NCBI RefSeq assembly: GCF_932526225.1
Contig: NC_064035.1
Coordinates: 13,958,566-14,022,565, forward strand
DNA from: Nematostella vectensis
Lineage: Eukaryota > Cnidaria > Anthozoa > Actiniaria > Edwardsiidae
Direction: 5' to 3'
DNA: 64,000 bases
Positions 12,258-64,000 of the stretch are shown here, piece after piece; the first letter of the stretch is position 1; each line of letters opens with the position of its first letter. The notes beneath the pieces are model-generated. The model was given only the letters and a program-made list of their open reading frames with translations. It was not told where the DNA came from and searched no databases. A program made the position numbers and the translations under genes.

Positions 12258-12896
12258 CATCTTTGGCGTGGTCAAGTTGAACATCGACGGTCTCCTGGAT
12301 ACTGCGGAGTCGCTTGACCGCAGCATAGAATGGGCCGGGCCAGTAAATAAGACCATCATAGGTGACACGATTCATCCTTTTTATAATCAACAATTCCCTG
12401 GCTCCATTATGGACTTGTATTTGTTTAATGAAGTTAAGACTCAGGGAGAGATTGATGATCTGAGGGGTGAGTATTACGAATGACATTTGAATTCATGAAT
12501 GTCATTCATTTTTTAAGCTTAACGAGTTTTGAATGCTCAATCAATAAAAAAAACTAAAAATAGAATTGACCCTCGTCCTGATAAGGACGAATGTCCTGTC
12601 TCACAGATCATTAACACAGAGTTTTGTTTGTTGTCTCAGAGATATACTCATTCGCAATACATCTCACCAGAGTAACTCATCTTTGCCTTCCCTTCAACAG
12701 CCCCCATGGATGACAGTATGGTGTTTACGCACCACCCGGGCACACTCACACGTCACGTGATGACTTCTCAGGCCGGACTCGACCTTCGCGTCTGCATGGT
12801 TCTGTGCGCGCGAACCTCGACTTGCCCCTCGTTCAACCATGAGCCCGCAGAGGGGATCTGTGATTTAAACAATGCTACCCGAGGGGAGTACACTGG
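12258..12896 (+). CDS. Plus-strand LamG-PAN exon pair, partial or relict gene
   Basis: Exon 12258-12466 (CTCTCAG acceptor, GTGAGT donor) encodes the C-terminal half of a LamG-like jellyroll: VVKLNIDGLLDT, KTIIGDTIHPF, FPGSIMDLYLFNEVKT and GEIDDLR. Exon 12701-12896 (CAACAG acceptor, GTAAG donor) joins it in phase 1 and encodes a PAN/apple domain: DLRVCMVLCARTSTC, PSFNHEPAEGICDLNNATRG. Both reading frames are open and both splice sites are good, so this is either part of a real gene with exons I did not recognise or a recently isolated relict. Missing are the jellyroll's N-terminal half and any exon after 12896. It is the only coding evidence on the plus strand, lying between two minus-strand lectin genes. 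Confidence 0.65.
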
Positions 12897-13377
12897 GTAA
12901 GATTCTTTAGTACTACAAGAGGCTTCATTTCGTGACTATTCCGTTGAAATGATTATACATTATGCGACGAGAAATGGTTTAATGGAACTTATATAATATT
13001 AAACCATATTGGTATCGTATTCATTTTGCATTTTATGTGTCATTATAGGTATTTATAGTTTATTTAATTGCATATAACGCTGTCAAGATAAACACATAAT
13101 ATCATGTAACCCGTTAAATTTGGTATGATTAAAATCAAAGATAAATAAATTTTGGTGGTGCTTTAATTATGGTTAGTTACACTCTTTTGACCCTTGGCTA
13201 TTTTTTAGCTAAGTTTACTAAAAACAGATCTCCCCACATATTTGAGTGTTTTTTTAACAGTCCTTCAAAGAATAAAGGTATCTATTTGTGAATTCAGTAC
13301 AGTTGCTGATCTTTTTTTCCTTGCGTGATTTAGCGTTTTGCTGTTTTCCATTTTACCATTTTTACGTAGATTATCGG

Positions 13378-14270
13378 GTGGTTTAAGCTTAAGCTACCTG
13401 TGTTCAAATCTAAACTAGACAGTCTCTGAAAAGGCTCAAACAAGAATGACACATTCCTGGTGAGGGGCTACCTGTGTCAAATCTAAAACTAGTCAGTCTC
13501 TGAAACGGCTCACTCAAGACAATAACATGTTTCTGGTGAGGGGCTACCTGTGTTCAAATCTAAAAGGAGCCAGTCTCTGGAAAGGCCCACTCAAGGCAAT
13601 GAAACATTCCTGGTGTGGGGCTACCTGTGTCAAATCTAAAACTAGCCAATCTCTGGAAAGGCTCACTCAAGAATGGCACATTCTAGGCGCCCGTTTCTCG
13701 AAACACCGGAGAATTGTCGGGCCCGAAAACTTATTTTGCATTTTTGCCCAAAATTTCGCATGTTTTCCTTTTTGAGAACCGCTTTCATGTTTTAGAACAG
13801 TTTGAACTTCCTCTTGGTTCATATTTCAAATGATTACGCTCAATAGGGCTATTTTCGAAATTCTGCTGGAGCCAGAAAGTTACCCGAAAAGTCTCGGGTG
13901 ACTTCGAGGTCCCGAGAACTTTCTTAATATTTAAGCCATGTGAATTTCGGGCCCGAGAAGTTCGGGAAAGATCAAAATCTATAAATCTATAAAGAGAATC
14001 GTCCTTTACATGAATCTTTGTGGTAAAATACGATGTTTGACGGTATTTCAACACATTTGGATACCATAAATTTTATAGAAAATTGGCCAGCTTTTCAAAT
14101 TTAAGGAATAAATCGTTTTCGGGCCCGAGAATTATCGGGTGTTTTGAGAAACGGGCCCCTGGTGCGGTGAGGGCTAAGTCTTCAAATCTAAAACTAGTCA
14201 GTTTCTGAAAAGGCAAATAATACTCAAGAGTCACTCAAGACAATGCCACGTTCTTAGTGAGGGGCTGCCG
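13378..14270. repeat. ~75-bp tandem repeat interrupted by a MITE
   Basis: At least four units containing GGGGCTACCTGTGTTCAAAT and AGTCTCTGAAAAGGCTCACT run from 13378 to 13684 and resume at 14161-14270. The MITE at 13685-14160 sits inside one unit, so the array predates the insertion. Confidence 0.75.
13685..14160. mobile_element. MITE copy 1 with ~40-bp terminal inverted repeats
   Basis: The left end AGGCGCCCGTTTCTCGAAAC matches the inverse of the right end at 14110-14160. The inner part of each arm repeats CGGGCCCGA. The internal sequence has no transposase. It is the same family as 14382-14859. Confidence 0.8.
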
Positions 14271-14381
14271 CGCGCGCTAAATGATCGAGAGCACTGCGTT
14301 TTGAAGAAACAAGTTCTGAGGAAAAATAGGCGATTCCAACAATAGCCGCGGCCACGTTTTCATTCAGAAATGGTCGAGGCC

Positions 14382-14859
14382 AGGCGCCCGTTTCTCGAAA
14401 CACCCGAGAATTCTCGGGCCCCAAAAATTTATTTTGCATTTTTGCTCAAAATTTCGCATGTTTTCCTTCTGGAGAACCGCTTTCATGTTTTATGAAACAG
14501 TTTAAACTTCCTCTTGGTTCGTATTCCAAATGATTACGCTCAATAGCGCTATTTTGAAGTTTTGCTAAAGCCAAAAAGTTACCCGAAAAGTCTCGGGTGA
14601 CTGCGAGGTCCCAAGAACTTTCTTAATATTTTAGCCATGTGAATTTCGGGCCCGAGAAGTTCGGGAAAGATCAAATTCTATAAAACCAAAAAGAGGATTA
14701 TCCTTCACATGAATCTTTGTGGTAAAATACGATGTTTGATGATATTTCAATACATTAAGATACCATAAATTTTTAAAGGAATTAGCCAGCTTTTCAAATT
14801 TAAGAAATAAAACGTTTTCGGGCCGGAGAATTCTCGGGTGTTTCGAGAAACGGGCCCCA
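14382..14859. mobile_element. MITE copy 2, same family
   Basis: It is roughly 85-90% identical by eye to the element at 13685-14160 and in the same orientation, with the same CCCGTTTCTCGAAACACC ends. There is no coding capacity. From here to 15396 I see only the 3' flank of gene B. Confidence 0.8.
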
Positions 14860-15248
14860 GCTACCACAACTACAAGAATGCAGCGCGCGCGTTTGTATAA
14901 GTTGCACGACAAATCTACCACAGTAACCGACATGCCATGCGCACGTGCATTTTTGCTGGAATGGCCTATTAAAAAAGCAATGTGGTTCTGCTTATAAACA
15001 GTATTGGAACTTAGATATGGATGTGAAATGGAAAAAAGTTTTTTTTAATATTATTCTTATTGTATTAATTATTATACATTTAAAAAAATATTTTTTTGTA
15101 ATCTATCATCAAATCACAAGTGAAATTGCTGTTATTCTACAAAATGACAAAGCACAAGAAGCATGTATGAAAAGAAATGAAAGTCAATAGCTTATCGAGT
15201 GAAAATTTTGGTATCTAAGATATAATTATTGATCTATGATTAATGTGG

Positions 15249-15254
15249 TTTATT
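15249..15254 (-). terminator. AATAAA polyadenylation signal candidate for gene B
   Basis: AATAAA on the minus strand lies about 143 nt after the gene B stop codon, a usual distance for a short 3' UTR. Confidence 0.55.
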
Positions 15255-15396
15255 GTGAGCGTTCTGCAAAGTCTTCGCATTCGTTAATCAACTTCAAATT
15301 GTTAAGACATTCGATGGACGGGACTGAAGTTTGTCGCTTGATCGGGATGAGCTTTAGTTTGCAGAATGATCAAAATTTTGTGCTAAAACTCTCGGT

Positions 15397-56117
<40,721 letters not shown>

Positions 56118-57189
56118 AGCACACACTCCGACTTCCTTCTCCTCACGACTCTTGTCCCAAGCCGGTACGAGTATGCGGCATGTGACCGTGCTAGAGTACG
56201 ACAGTGAGGGAATCGGGTTACTCCACGTGACCTCTTACTACGAAATGTGACTCCAGGCGGACGCACAGAATAACTAGCGCTGTGTGGTCGTAGGGTTTTA
56301 TTGTACCCCTGGGCCTTTTCTATTGACTCAGCAGCAAACATCACAAAAATACCTATAAATATAAAGAGGATTTAAAAAAAATGAACAGTACAACCAAAAC
56401 AATGTTCTGCTATTACTGTATCTTAGCTTAGACACGTTCTTAGTATGTTCTTTAAATGTGGTGAAATCTCAGGCCCTCCCCACGATTCGAGACTGACACT
56501 AAGAATAGCTGAGACTAATCTCAGGCAGGACGTTTTTAGAAAAAGTAGGCCCTCCTCTCTCTCTGTACATGTGCTCACCGCTAACCCCAGTCGCTGCACG
56601 ACCTCACTCCTACGAGTCCCTTTGGGACCCTGAGAGAGCGACTTGGGGCATGTCTAATAAATAAGGTTCTTAAACTGTTAAAAATAGTGTAAAGCGATAC
56701 TGAGTACGTTCAGTACTACCTCAAGAGTGTAGTACAAATAAGTCTGTCGTATGGCGTGACACTGGTATAGGGTACACTCGGTACCCCCTCACAAGTGTGC
56801 ATTTATGTCTGTTGCATGGCGTGACACTGGTATAGGGTACACTCGGTACCCCCTCACAAGTGTGCATTTATGTCTGTTGTATGGCGTGATACTGGTATAG
56901 AGTACACTCGGTACCCCCTCACAAGTGTGCAGTTATGTCTGTTGTATGGCGTACACTGATAAAGCGTACACTCGGTACCCCCTCACAAGTGTGCAGTTAT
57001 GTCTGTTGTATGGCGTGACACCGATATAGCGACACTGGGTACCTTCTCAAGTGTGTAGTTATAACGGTTGTATGGTGTGACATTGTTATATTATTATATA
57101 TTATCATATTACACTCACTACCACCCCCTCAATATCTTAATATGCCTTAGTAGTCGCGCGCGGAGCTCCATAGAGAAATAAAATAATAT
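56118..57189. repeat. 5' flank of gene B with ~65-bp satellite array
   Basis: From 56744 to 57075 about five units contain TATGGCGTGACACTGGTATA and GGTACCCCCTCACAAGTGTG. Related degenerate units recur at 61800-62400. Positions 56118-56743 show no exon; a promoter for gene B is expected here but no distinct element can be defended. Confidence 0.75.
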
Positions 57190-57196
57190 ATGCGAC

Positions 57197-57658
57197 CAGG
57201 GGCTCTTAAGTAGGGGCAATCAACTAGTATTATATAAGTGTCACGGCGTATCCTAGGATCAGGCTATTTTTAGACGCGCAGATGAGCCAATCAGATTCGA
57301 CATTTGTGTTGACGTTTTGGCTGAGCTCAACTGCACGCGCAGTCTCAGACAAAAAGCTATGTTCTCTCTTCGGTACTTTGACTTTTGTTGCTCTATTCTT
57401 TCATATGAATCCAACCCCACCTACGATTTTCAATTCTAGATTGCAATTCTTTTGGTAAACAAACAAAACCGACGGATGATGTATAAAAAAATATTCTTTA
57501 TAACTGCAATTTGCTCCTGCAGCCTCTCATGTCACTCGCGCGCGCGATGAACGTCAACGTAGCTACTGATTGGTCCGTTAGTGCGCGCGTAGCCTGATCC
57601 TCGGAAACGCCGTGACACTTATATAATACAGCTGATTGCCCCTACTTATGAGCCCCTG
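57197..57658. mobile_element. hAT-like MITE with 7-bp target duplication
   Basis: The left end CAGGGGCTCTTAAGTAGGGG and the inverse right end CCCCTACTTATGAGCCCCTG extend to ~50-bp arms. ATGCGAC flanks both sides (57190-57196 and 57659-57665). No transposase ORF. Confidence 0.9.
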
Positions 57659-57665
57659 ATGCGAC

Positions 57666-60600
57666 TCAGTATTTTTGTTAATAATTACGCGGGTCCCCTG
57701 TGGTCCGCACACTTTGCAATAATTTCACAATACGTCTCCTCAATAGAATAATTACACATAAATAGACTTTAATACTATCCGAGAATTTTTAATTTCTTTA
57801 TTAAACCCTTAAAGTTACTGTAAAACCTACATTAACTGATTGATTTGACTTTTTTTTGTTTATGTTTTTGCAAGTCACGGGAACCCTGGGTCTATTTTTT
57901 TTCGCGCGCTTTTCAGAACTCGCGGTCCGCGGGTCCTTCTAGTCGTATAAACATCCAAACAAGTACCCTCACAGGAATATTTTCTCGACAAATCTTCCCA
58001 TTAAACCTTCAAACACGCAAAATATGATTGGAGAAAAAAACAGAGGACTAGAATTGATAAAGAAAGGACAAGTTTAGTACTAAATTTCATCTAAACTTTC
58101 GTCGAACTTGTATCAAATATCTTCACCGTAAAATGTTGCATGCTCATCATTTGGAAATCGACGGCACATTGAAACCTTTGTCCTGGGAACAGATTGCTAT
58201 GCTATAGAATGGCTGACGTAGAAAGGAAGGAGAAAGTATGGCGTCTCTATCCAAACAATTGGTAAGTGCTAGAAACTTTCATTCAAATTTCATCCTTTGC
58301 GTTGTTTTTAATGTGATAAACCCCCTGACAATTAATGATGATTTTCATAATACATTTTCCCTAATATATAGATCTAGGCACTGCCTAAAGGCGGAGCCAG
58401 CATTTGATACCTTTTTGTGTTGCCCGATAGGGGTAATTCAGGGGGATCTAGTTGTCTTTAAAATGTTTTTTTAATGAGATTAAAAAAGTCATTTTTTACT
58501 GCATGTCTTTATGAATTGTAAAGGCCCGTACCTAGGAGGGGTGCAAACGCACCTCCTCTCCCCCCCCCCCCCCTACACACACACAACGGCCAAAGGGACA
58601 CTTTCGGTTCTCAATAGACGTGATATTATTTGTAGACAAAACTCACTCTGGTATGTAGCCAAATCCGACATTAAATCCCCCTGGAAATACTGCAAAAAAC
58701 TCTAAAACTCACCTTGGCAGTTTTTTTTTTTCGCTTTCTGTTGTGGTTGGGTTGTTCGCTTTTGTTGTAAACTGTGAAGTTGTCGAATTTCTGCTAGCAA
58801 GGAACTCGTCGACACAAGCGAATGATTTTTATAACTGAAAACAGACATCAAGGCCTTTTCTTCTCAGGATCTCCTTACATAAATATACGTGAATGAATAT
58901 ACAATGGTAGTGTAGATCCTCCATAGTCCTCTTGTTAGCTGTTGCGACGGGCGGGATTCACGAACACTCAGGTAGATTTTACTATCGACTCGTACTTCAG
59001 ACAAAACGGTTCCTAAAAGACTTCAGTCCATTTGAATCCACATATTTTCTCATTAAATACTGCCTTTTTTTCTGTGAACTTACGAACTTTGAACTAAAAA
59101 CACATAAAAGCGTAAGACCAAGAGGGGCCTGAGAGTTGAGCGGCTGGATTACTGGCTGGCTGATTTGTGACACCACAGGGTAACCGCGCGATGACCACAA
59201 AACCAAGTCGCACACCTTACCATATTTCTATACCTATAAAGCTCTGCGTGCAGCCTTCGGCTGCGCTGGCTCCGCTATAACTTTTACTTTTCAACCTTTT
59301 CCTATTTTAATAAAATTCTGTCCTCCAAATCCCCCTAGAGACTACCCAGAACAATGACGCTATTAGTAGTATCCTGAGTAGACTCAGGATACTATTTGCA
59401 TAAAGAGGGGTCTGAGCTCTTATGTAGTTTTATGTAGTTAGAAAAAACTAAATTTCTAATTTGCCATATAATCAGATATTGCTAAATTGGGCCTTATTCA
59501 TTTATGTTAGTCTTGTTTAATTTATTGAGTATACTTCAGAGAATCTAAAAGAACTTTTTCTCTTTTTTTAATTGATCAATAGATTTCTTTGGGATCAGTA
59601 CCCTCAGAAAAAGGGACCCTCAAGTTTATGTGCCCCATGAATAAATAAGAGATGAGTGGATATTATTTGGATATTATAAAGGGGGGACTATCCTGAAATA
59701 AAAATCATGACTGAGTTTATGCAGTCAGTACTATAGCCAATGGTGTTCAGCATAATTTCAGGTGCCTTGAAGCAAGGGGGAATTTTAGGCTATAAACATG
59801 GTGGTATGGGCCAAGGTGCTGTGGGTGGCTGGTTGCAATTGGTAAAAGTCGAAGTAGTATGATTATAGATGTAAAGAGTGCTGAAAAGGATGATATTACA
59901 GACATTTTTAGCCTTTTCTTGACTTTATAGCTCTCTTTGCAAATCTATAATCATACTATGGGGCCATTACATACCCCACAACACCTAGGTTGAAAACTTT
60001 CAACCCCCTACTGTAGAATATGTGATCATCAATTCTACACCACCTCATATAAAGTATCCTAATCCTTTTGATACATTTTTACCAATTACTATATTCATTG
60101 GATACCAATCTGCAAATCTTTGATAAATCAAATCCTTATTCATGTATACATCATCCTTTCACTTATATCCTGTATTAAAATCCATCTTCCATCTTAATAA
60201 CAAACAAACATATCTTTTAAAGTACATTTAAATATTCCAACCCCTCTCATTATTACATATGAGTAACTTTCTTGAATCATGTTCATGAATAAGTAAAAGC
60301 TAATCAGACATGAAGAGGGCCAAGCCATTTAGCAAATCCATAAGACAATTACAAGAAGAAAAGACTATCTACATTTGCTAATGACAGTTTTAACAGCATT
60401 CATGTGTCAAAACTGAGAATAATACAATCAGTTTGGTTAATTTGCAATACAGTTAGTAACTTTAAGTTAAGAAGACCTCTGGTCTTCAAGCATCAAAAAT
60501 TAGTATATGACAAATTATTTTGTTGACAGTTAAGGCTTTTGTACATTCAGATTTAAGGAACGTATCAACACAGCAAAAGCATATTATGTTGGCTATAGGG

Positions 60601-61799
60601 AAAGAATGTGGGTTGATTGAATATAATTATACTAAACAAGAAAGGAATATGAAAAACATTTATTTACTAATGCTGTTTCTGTTCATCTATGCTTTAATTT
60701 CAACCAGCTACATAATGACTCTGGGTATACTTTAGTCCTTGCTTTATTCACCTAAATTCACCTGCTAAAAAGAAATACCTAGTCATTTCATAGCTATACC
60801 AGCTATATCATGTCATTATAACTTTAGCATGTACCTAGGCAAGCACTTTTTATCTCTCATAAAACAGCTTGGTATAAAAGTAAGATCAAAACGAGAGAGT
60901 ACGAGAGAGTTAGATGTCTTTAGGTATACTTTGATTGGGAAAACATTCGATCGCTACAGAGGGTAAATAGCCGGATATAGTTTTCAATCGATTATGCCAA
61001 ACAGTACATCATTTCTCCAAAGTAACTGAGCATTTTTAGCCGTTAAACTCCTCCTTACCTAAGCAAAACAAGCCTTTATTTGTAGAAGGAAGACTTTTGA
61101 GAAGTTTTTCACGATTCACACAGACATGGAAGCCAATAAACTGCCAGCAGCCAATAAACTACCAGTAGAAGGAAGACTTTTGAGAAGTTTTCCACGATTC
61201 ACACAGACATGGAAGCCAATAAACTGCCGGCAACCAATCAGCATTCAAGGATTTGCTTTCTTAGCCAATCAAAATCACGGTGGAAGTGGGTGATTTGAAT
61301 CAATGACAACTACAATGAAGCTACGGCCAGGAACGAGACAAATATAAGAAATTAAACAGAAACTGCTTATTTAATTTATATATGTTCTATTCAATTATCT
61401 TATTAATTGTGAATACAAAATATCCTTCGCGTTTGTGTTTTCTTGTGGCTAATGAGAAATTTTCTTGTGAAATAAGCTTAATATGATAACTTTATTTCTG
61501 CTTCGATTTTGCTTCGTGACATCTTGGTGAGAATAGCAGTGTAGAGCCTCTATAAGTAACGGCGACGGGCGGATTCCCAAACACACGGGTAGATTTTACT
61601 ATCGGCTCGTACGTAGGCTTCTAAACTTCGTCAGACAAACCCTTCCTAAAGACTTGTTTGACCCTCGGCCACAAACAGCAGATTTGAATCCGCTAGCTGC
61701 CTTATTTCTGTGTACATGTGAACTTTGAAAGTGACGCGGTAAAAAACACGTAAAAGGCCCACGTAAAAGCGTAAGACCGAGTGTACACTAAGTACCACA
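57666..61799. other. Intergenic, repeats only
   Basis: No exon is supported. Contents besides the MITE at 58522: a dispersed repeat at 58940-59125 that recurs at 61560-61780 (GTAGATTTTACTATCG core), a hairpin with 15-bp arms (59856-59870 and 59943-59957), and an 83-bp tandem duplication at 61082-61240 (GGAAGACTTTTGAGAAGTTT). Confidence 0.6.
58522..58694. mobile_element. GGCCCGTACC family MITE, copy 4, truncated
   Basis: It starts AAGGCCCGTACCTAGG with the C-tract and the GGCCAAAGGGACACTTTCGG region and lacks the right end. Confidence 0.7.
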
Positions 61800-62400
61800 C
61801 CTTAACTGTGTAGTTCTAAGTCTGTTGTATGGCATTACACTGGTATCATAAACACTGACTGTTTGGGTAAATTTGTCACAATGAAGCTTACTAGTGAATG
61901 TACTTGTCCTATGTAAGATATATACTCCTGTAATTTAGCCCAGTTATTCATATCATTATTGAATGTGTCTGTCAAATGTATGTGCTATACCTTAATTCAG
62001 TCCCTGGCTGCGAAAGGATTAAATAAACTATTATTATTAGTTGTAGTAGTAGTATACTCTATATATTCCATCAAGTGTGTGTGGGTATAAGCATTGCATG
62101 GTGTGACACATTTGTGTAGCATACACTCAAATGTGTGATTATAAGGGTTGTATGGCATGATAGAGGTAAAGCATTCACTTGGTACCCCCTCAAGTGTGTA
62201 TAGGTCTAAGGGTTGCATGACACTAATTTTGTGTATACTCAGTACCCCACTGGTATAGCGTATACTCTATACCTGTAGGTATAAGCATTGTATGGTGTAA
62301 CACATTTGTATAGCATACACTCAGTATCACTTCAAATGTGTAATTTTAAGGGTTATACACTCTCAGTACCCCTTCAAGTGTGTAGGTAAGGGTTGTATGG
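61800..62400. repeat. Degenerate copies of the ~65-bp satellite
   Basis: Units with GTTGTATGGCATTACACTGG and CAGTACCCC-TCAAGTGTG match the array at 56744-57075 but are more divergent and more irregularly spaced. Confidence 0.7.
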
Positions 62401-62821
62401 GGTGTAATTAATAATTTATGGCCTTTAATAACCCAATAAATAGAAACATAAAGGTGAATAGATAAGAAATGTAAAGAACTCGCATGGGTTCAAGTTGGTT
62501 TGCTAAAATAGGCGCCAACTGACTCTTACAAAAGCCAAGAGGGGGGTCTAGGGATTGGCCAATGTGCACCCCCATCTCGTCATGACGTCACCGAAAGTGA
62601 ACTATACTCTACATTTCGGCCATAAAATTATTTTGATGTTCAAAATTCCATTTAATACTTATATTGCGCAAATCTTTATACATAATCAAGTGCACACCAC
62701 AATTCCTATGTCAAAATATTTTAAATAAACTAATTAATAAAAAAAATGAAATAATAAAATCAGGGGTTTAGCTGGATTAAAATAAAATAGATATATAACA
62801 CAAAATTAACATTAAAACCAA

Positions 62822-63760
62822 AACTTACTGAAATGCTTCTTTAAAAAGAAATGTCTTAAGGTGGGGCTTAGAAACTTCAAGATCTTTTGTAACGCCAATC
62901 TCGCGCTGTAATTTGTACCTTGGTAGTGGCGCGGCGGCCTGGAATGATCTGTCACCCAATGTTATTCTGCTCTTAAACATTGGTGGAGCGAGGAGAAAAC
63001 CCTTAGAAGATAACCTCAAACTATTATTTCCTGGCCTTCTTGATACGCGCACTGGACTGATACAAGCTCGCTTTCCCGTAGATTGCTTTAGAAGCAAAAA
63101 TAGAAATCTTATAGATGACCCACCCGCTGCCTGACGGGAAGCCAGTGCAGTTCATAGAGCAGAGGCGTTTTATGACAGTAGCGTGGCACTACAGACTAAT
63201 CTTGCTGCAGCATTTAAGACGCGCTGAACCTTATTAAGTTGACAAGATTGGAGGCCATATAAAAGACTGTAAGAGTAATCCACGCGCGAATTCACAAATG
63301 CAGGTACGAGAGCTTTTGTTGCATCTAGGCACGGTAGATTGCTAACTGTTCTTAAACGCAATGTCAAAACCACACTTTTTAGCGGTTTCAATAGAGCTTC
63401 CTTCAAGCCCCATTGAATTCGCCAGTTTTAAATGATAAGTTAATCATGGAAGTAACCTCCAAGACTACCAAGATGTATAACCGAGACGGGCAATGGATCC
63501 AGTTGGCATGATTTCTTAGCAGCCTTCTTGACAAGATCAACAACTTGCTCTTGAGTTATCTCTTTGAAATTAGTAAATGTGTCGCTCATATCTATCAACT
63601 ACAGCGCACTCCATCCCCCTTTCAATTGGCGTCTCCAAACAGCTCAAAGTGTCCATCGACTGGTTAATTCTATCTATTTTTAGAATACAGAAATTCCCAA
63701 AATCATCGGCGAGATCATCTGGAGCTATATTTTCTGAAAACGACACTCCAGACTAAGCAG
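62822..63760 (-). pseudogene. CR1-like non-LTR retrotransposon fragment, inactive
   Basis: On the minus strand, 63760-63436 encodes a region before the reverse transcriptase core in two frames (SENIAPDDLADDFGNF, then FKEITQEQVVDLVKKAAKKS and CQLDPLPVSVI). Positions 63406-62825 encode the post-RT part (PAFVNSRVDYSYSLLYGLQS, LNKVQRVLNAAARLV, then LGDRSFQAAAPLPRY and LKTFLFKEAFQ). The catalytic core that should lie between is missing and there are frameshifts and stops, so it is a deleted relic of a CR1/L2-type LINE. No gene is seen from 63761 to 64000. Confidence 0.85.
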
Positions 63761-64000
63761 CGACTTTGTGGTACGGAACGATTTCCGTTAGTCTTAACTG
63801 TTCTTAGCTATGAGATTGGTACGCACGTAATACTCAGGGAGCGTACCATTCATAATGAACTTCGCACAATTTCGCGCGTCTTTGAAAGCGCGTAAGTCTC
63901 GCGGCTGGGAATTTGTTCTCCGCCTAAAGGTACGGTAATACGAGAAGCAAAGTCGTACAACATTTTTTGCATTGCTGCAAAAAAATCGAAAGCGATGCTG

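Overview
The window is a eukaryotic, intron-rich genomic segment from a marine invertebrate. An anthozoan cnidarian of the sea-anemone or coral type is the most likely source, judged from the mix of CTLD, F5/8C, SUEL, PAN and SEA modules, the roughly 40% GC, and the many short hAT-like MITEs. This is inference; amphioxus cannot be excluded without a search. Nearly all coding sequence is on the minus strand in short exons with GT-AG introns, so no single ORF spans a gene.

Layout from right to left, in the direction of transcription. (1) Positions 56118-64000 are intergenic: two arrays of one ~65-bp satellite family, an hAT-like MITE with a 7-bp target duplication, dispersed repeats, and a dead CR1-like LINE fragment (62822-63760). 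(2) Gene B, 56117-15397 minus, is a 55-exon gene that I could join with every intron phase consistent. It encodes about 2,796 aa: signal peptide, 11 C-type lectin domains, 4 F5/8C (discoidin) domains, one LamG/ConA-like jellyroll, one SUEL (rhamnose-type) lectin, Pro/Thr linkers, a SEA domain with an intact GSVIV cleavage motif, one TM helix and a 30-residue tail. It reads as a giant multi-lectin cell-surface receptor or adhesion protein. (3) Positions 12258-12896 on the plus strand hold two orphan exons (LamG end, then PAN). (4) Gene A, 8535-3260 minus, has six exons encoding 403 aa: signal peptide, PAN, EGF, Link (hyaluronan-binding fold) and CTLD. This is a secreted protein with a lectican-like domain set. 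(5) Positions 1136-311 minus hold four exons of a C2-domain protein that continues off the left edge.

The most unusual feature is a recurring kind of repeat. In both lectin genes, tandem repeats are built from exon edges together with their splice sites. The extreme case is an array at 36041-39523: 81 units of exactly 43 bp, each carrying the last codons of a CTLD exon plus its GTAAG donor, with an internal 18-unit (774-bp) higher-order duplication. Smaller versions occur at the CTLD1, CTLD2, CTLD4, CTLD5 and CTLD10 exon edges, at the EGF exon acceptor of gene A, and at the stop codon of gene A.

Domain modules in gene B are bounded almost without exception by phase-1 introns, and all linker exons are symmetric 1-1, which is the classic signature of exon shuffling. 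The CTLDs carry different sugar-site motifs (EPN, QPD, EPD, EPS and degenerate forms), so one molecule may bind several glycans.
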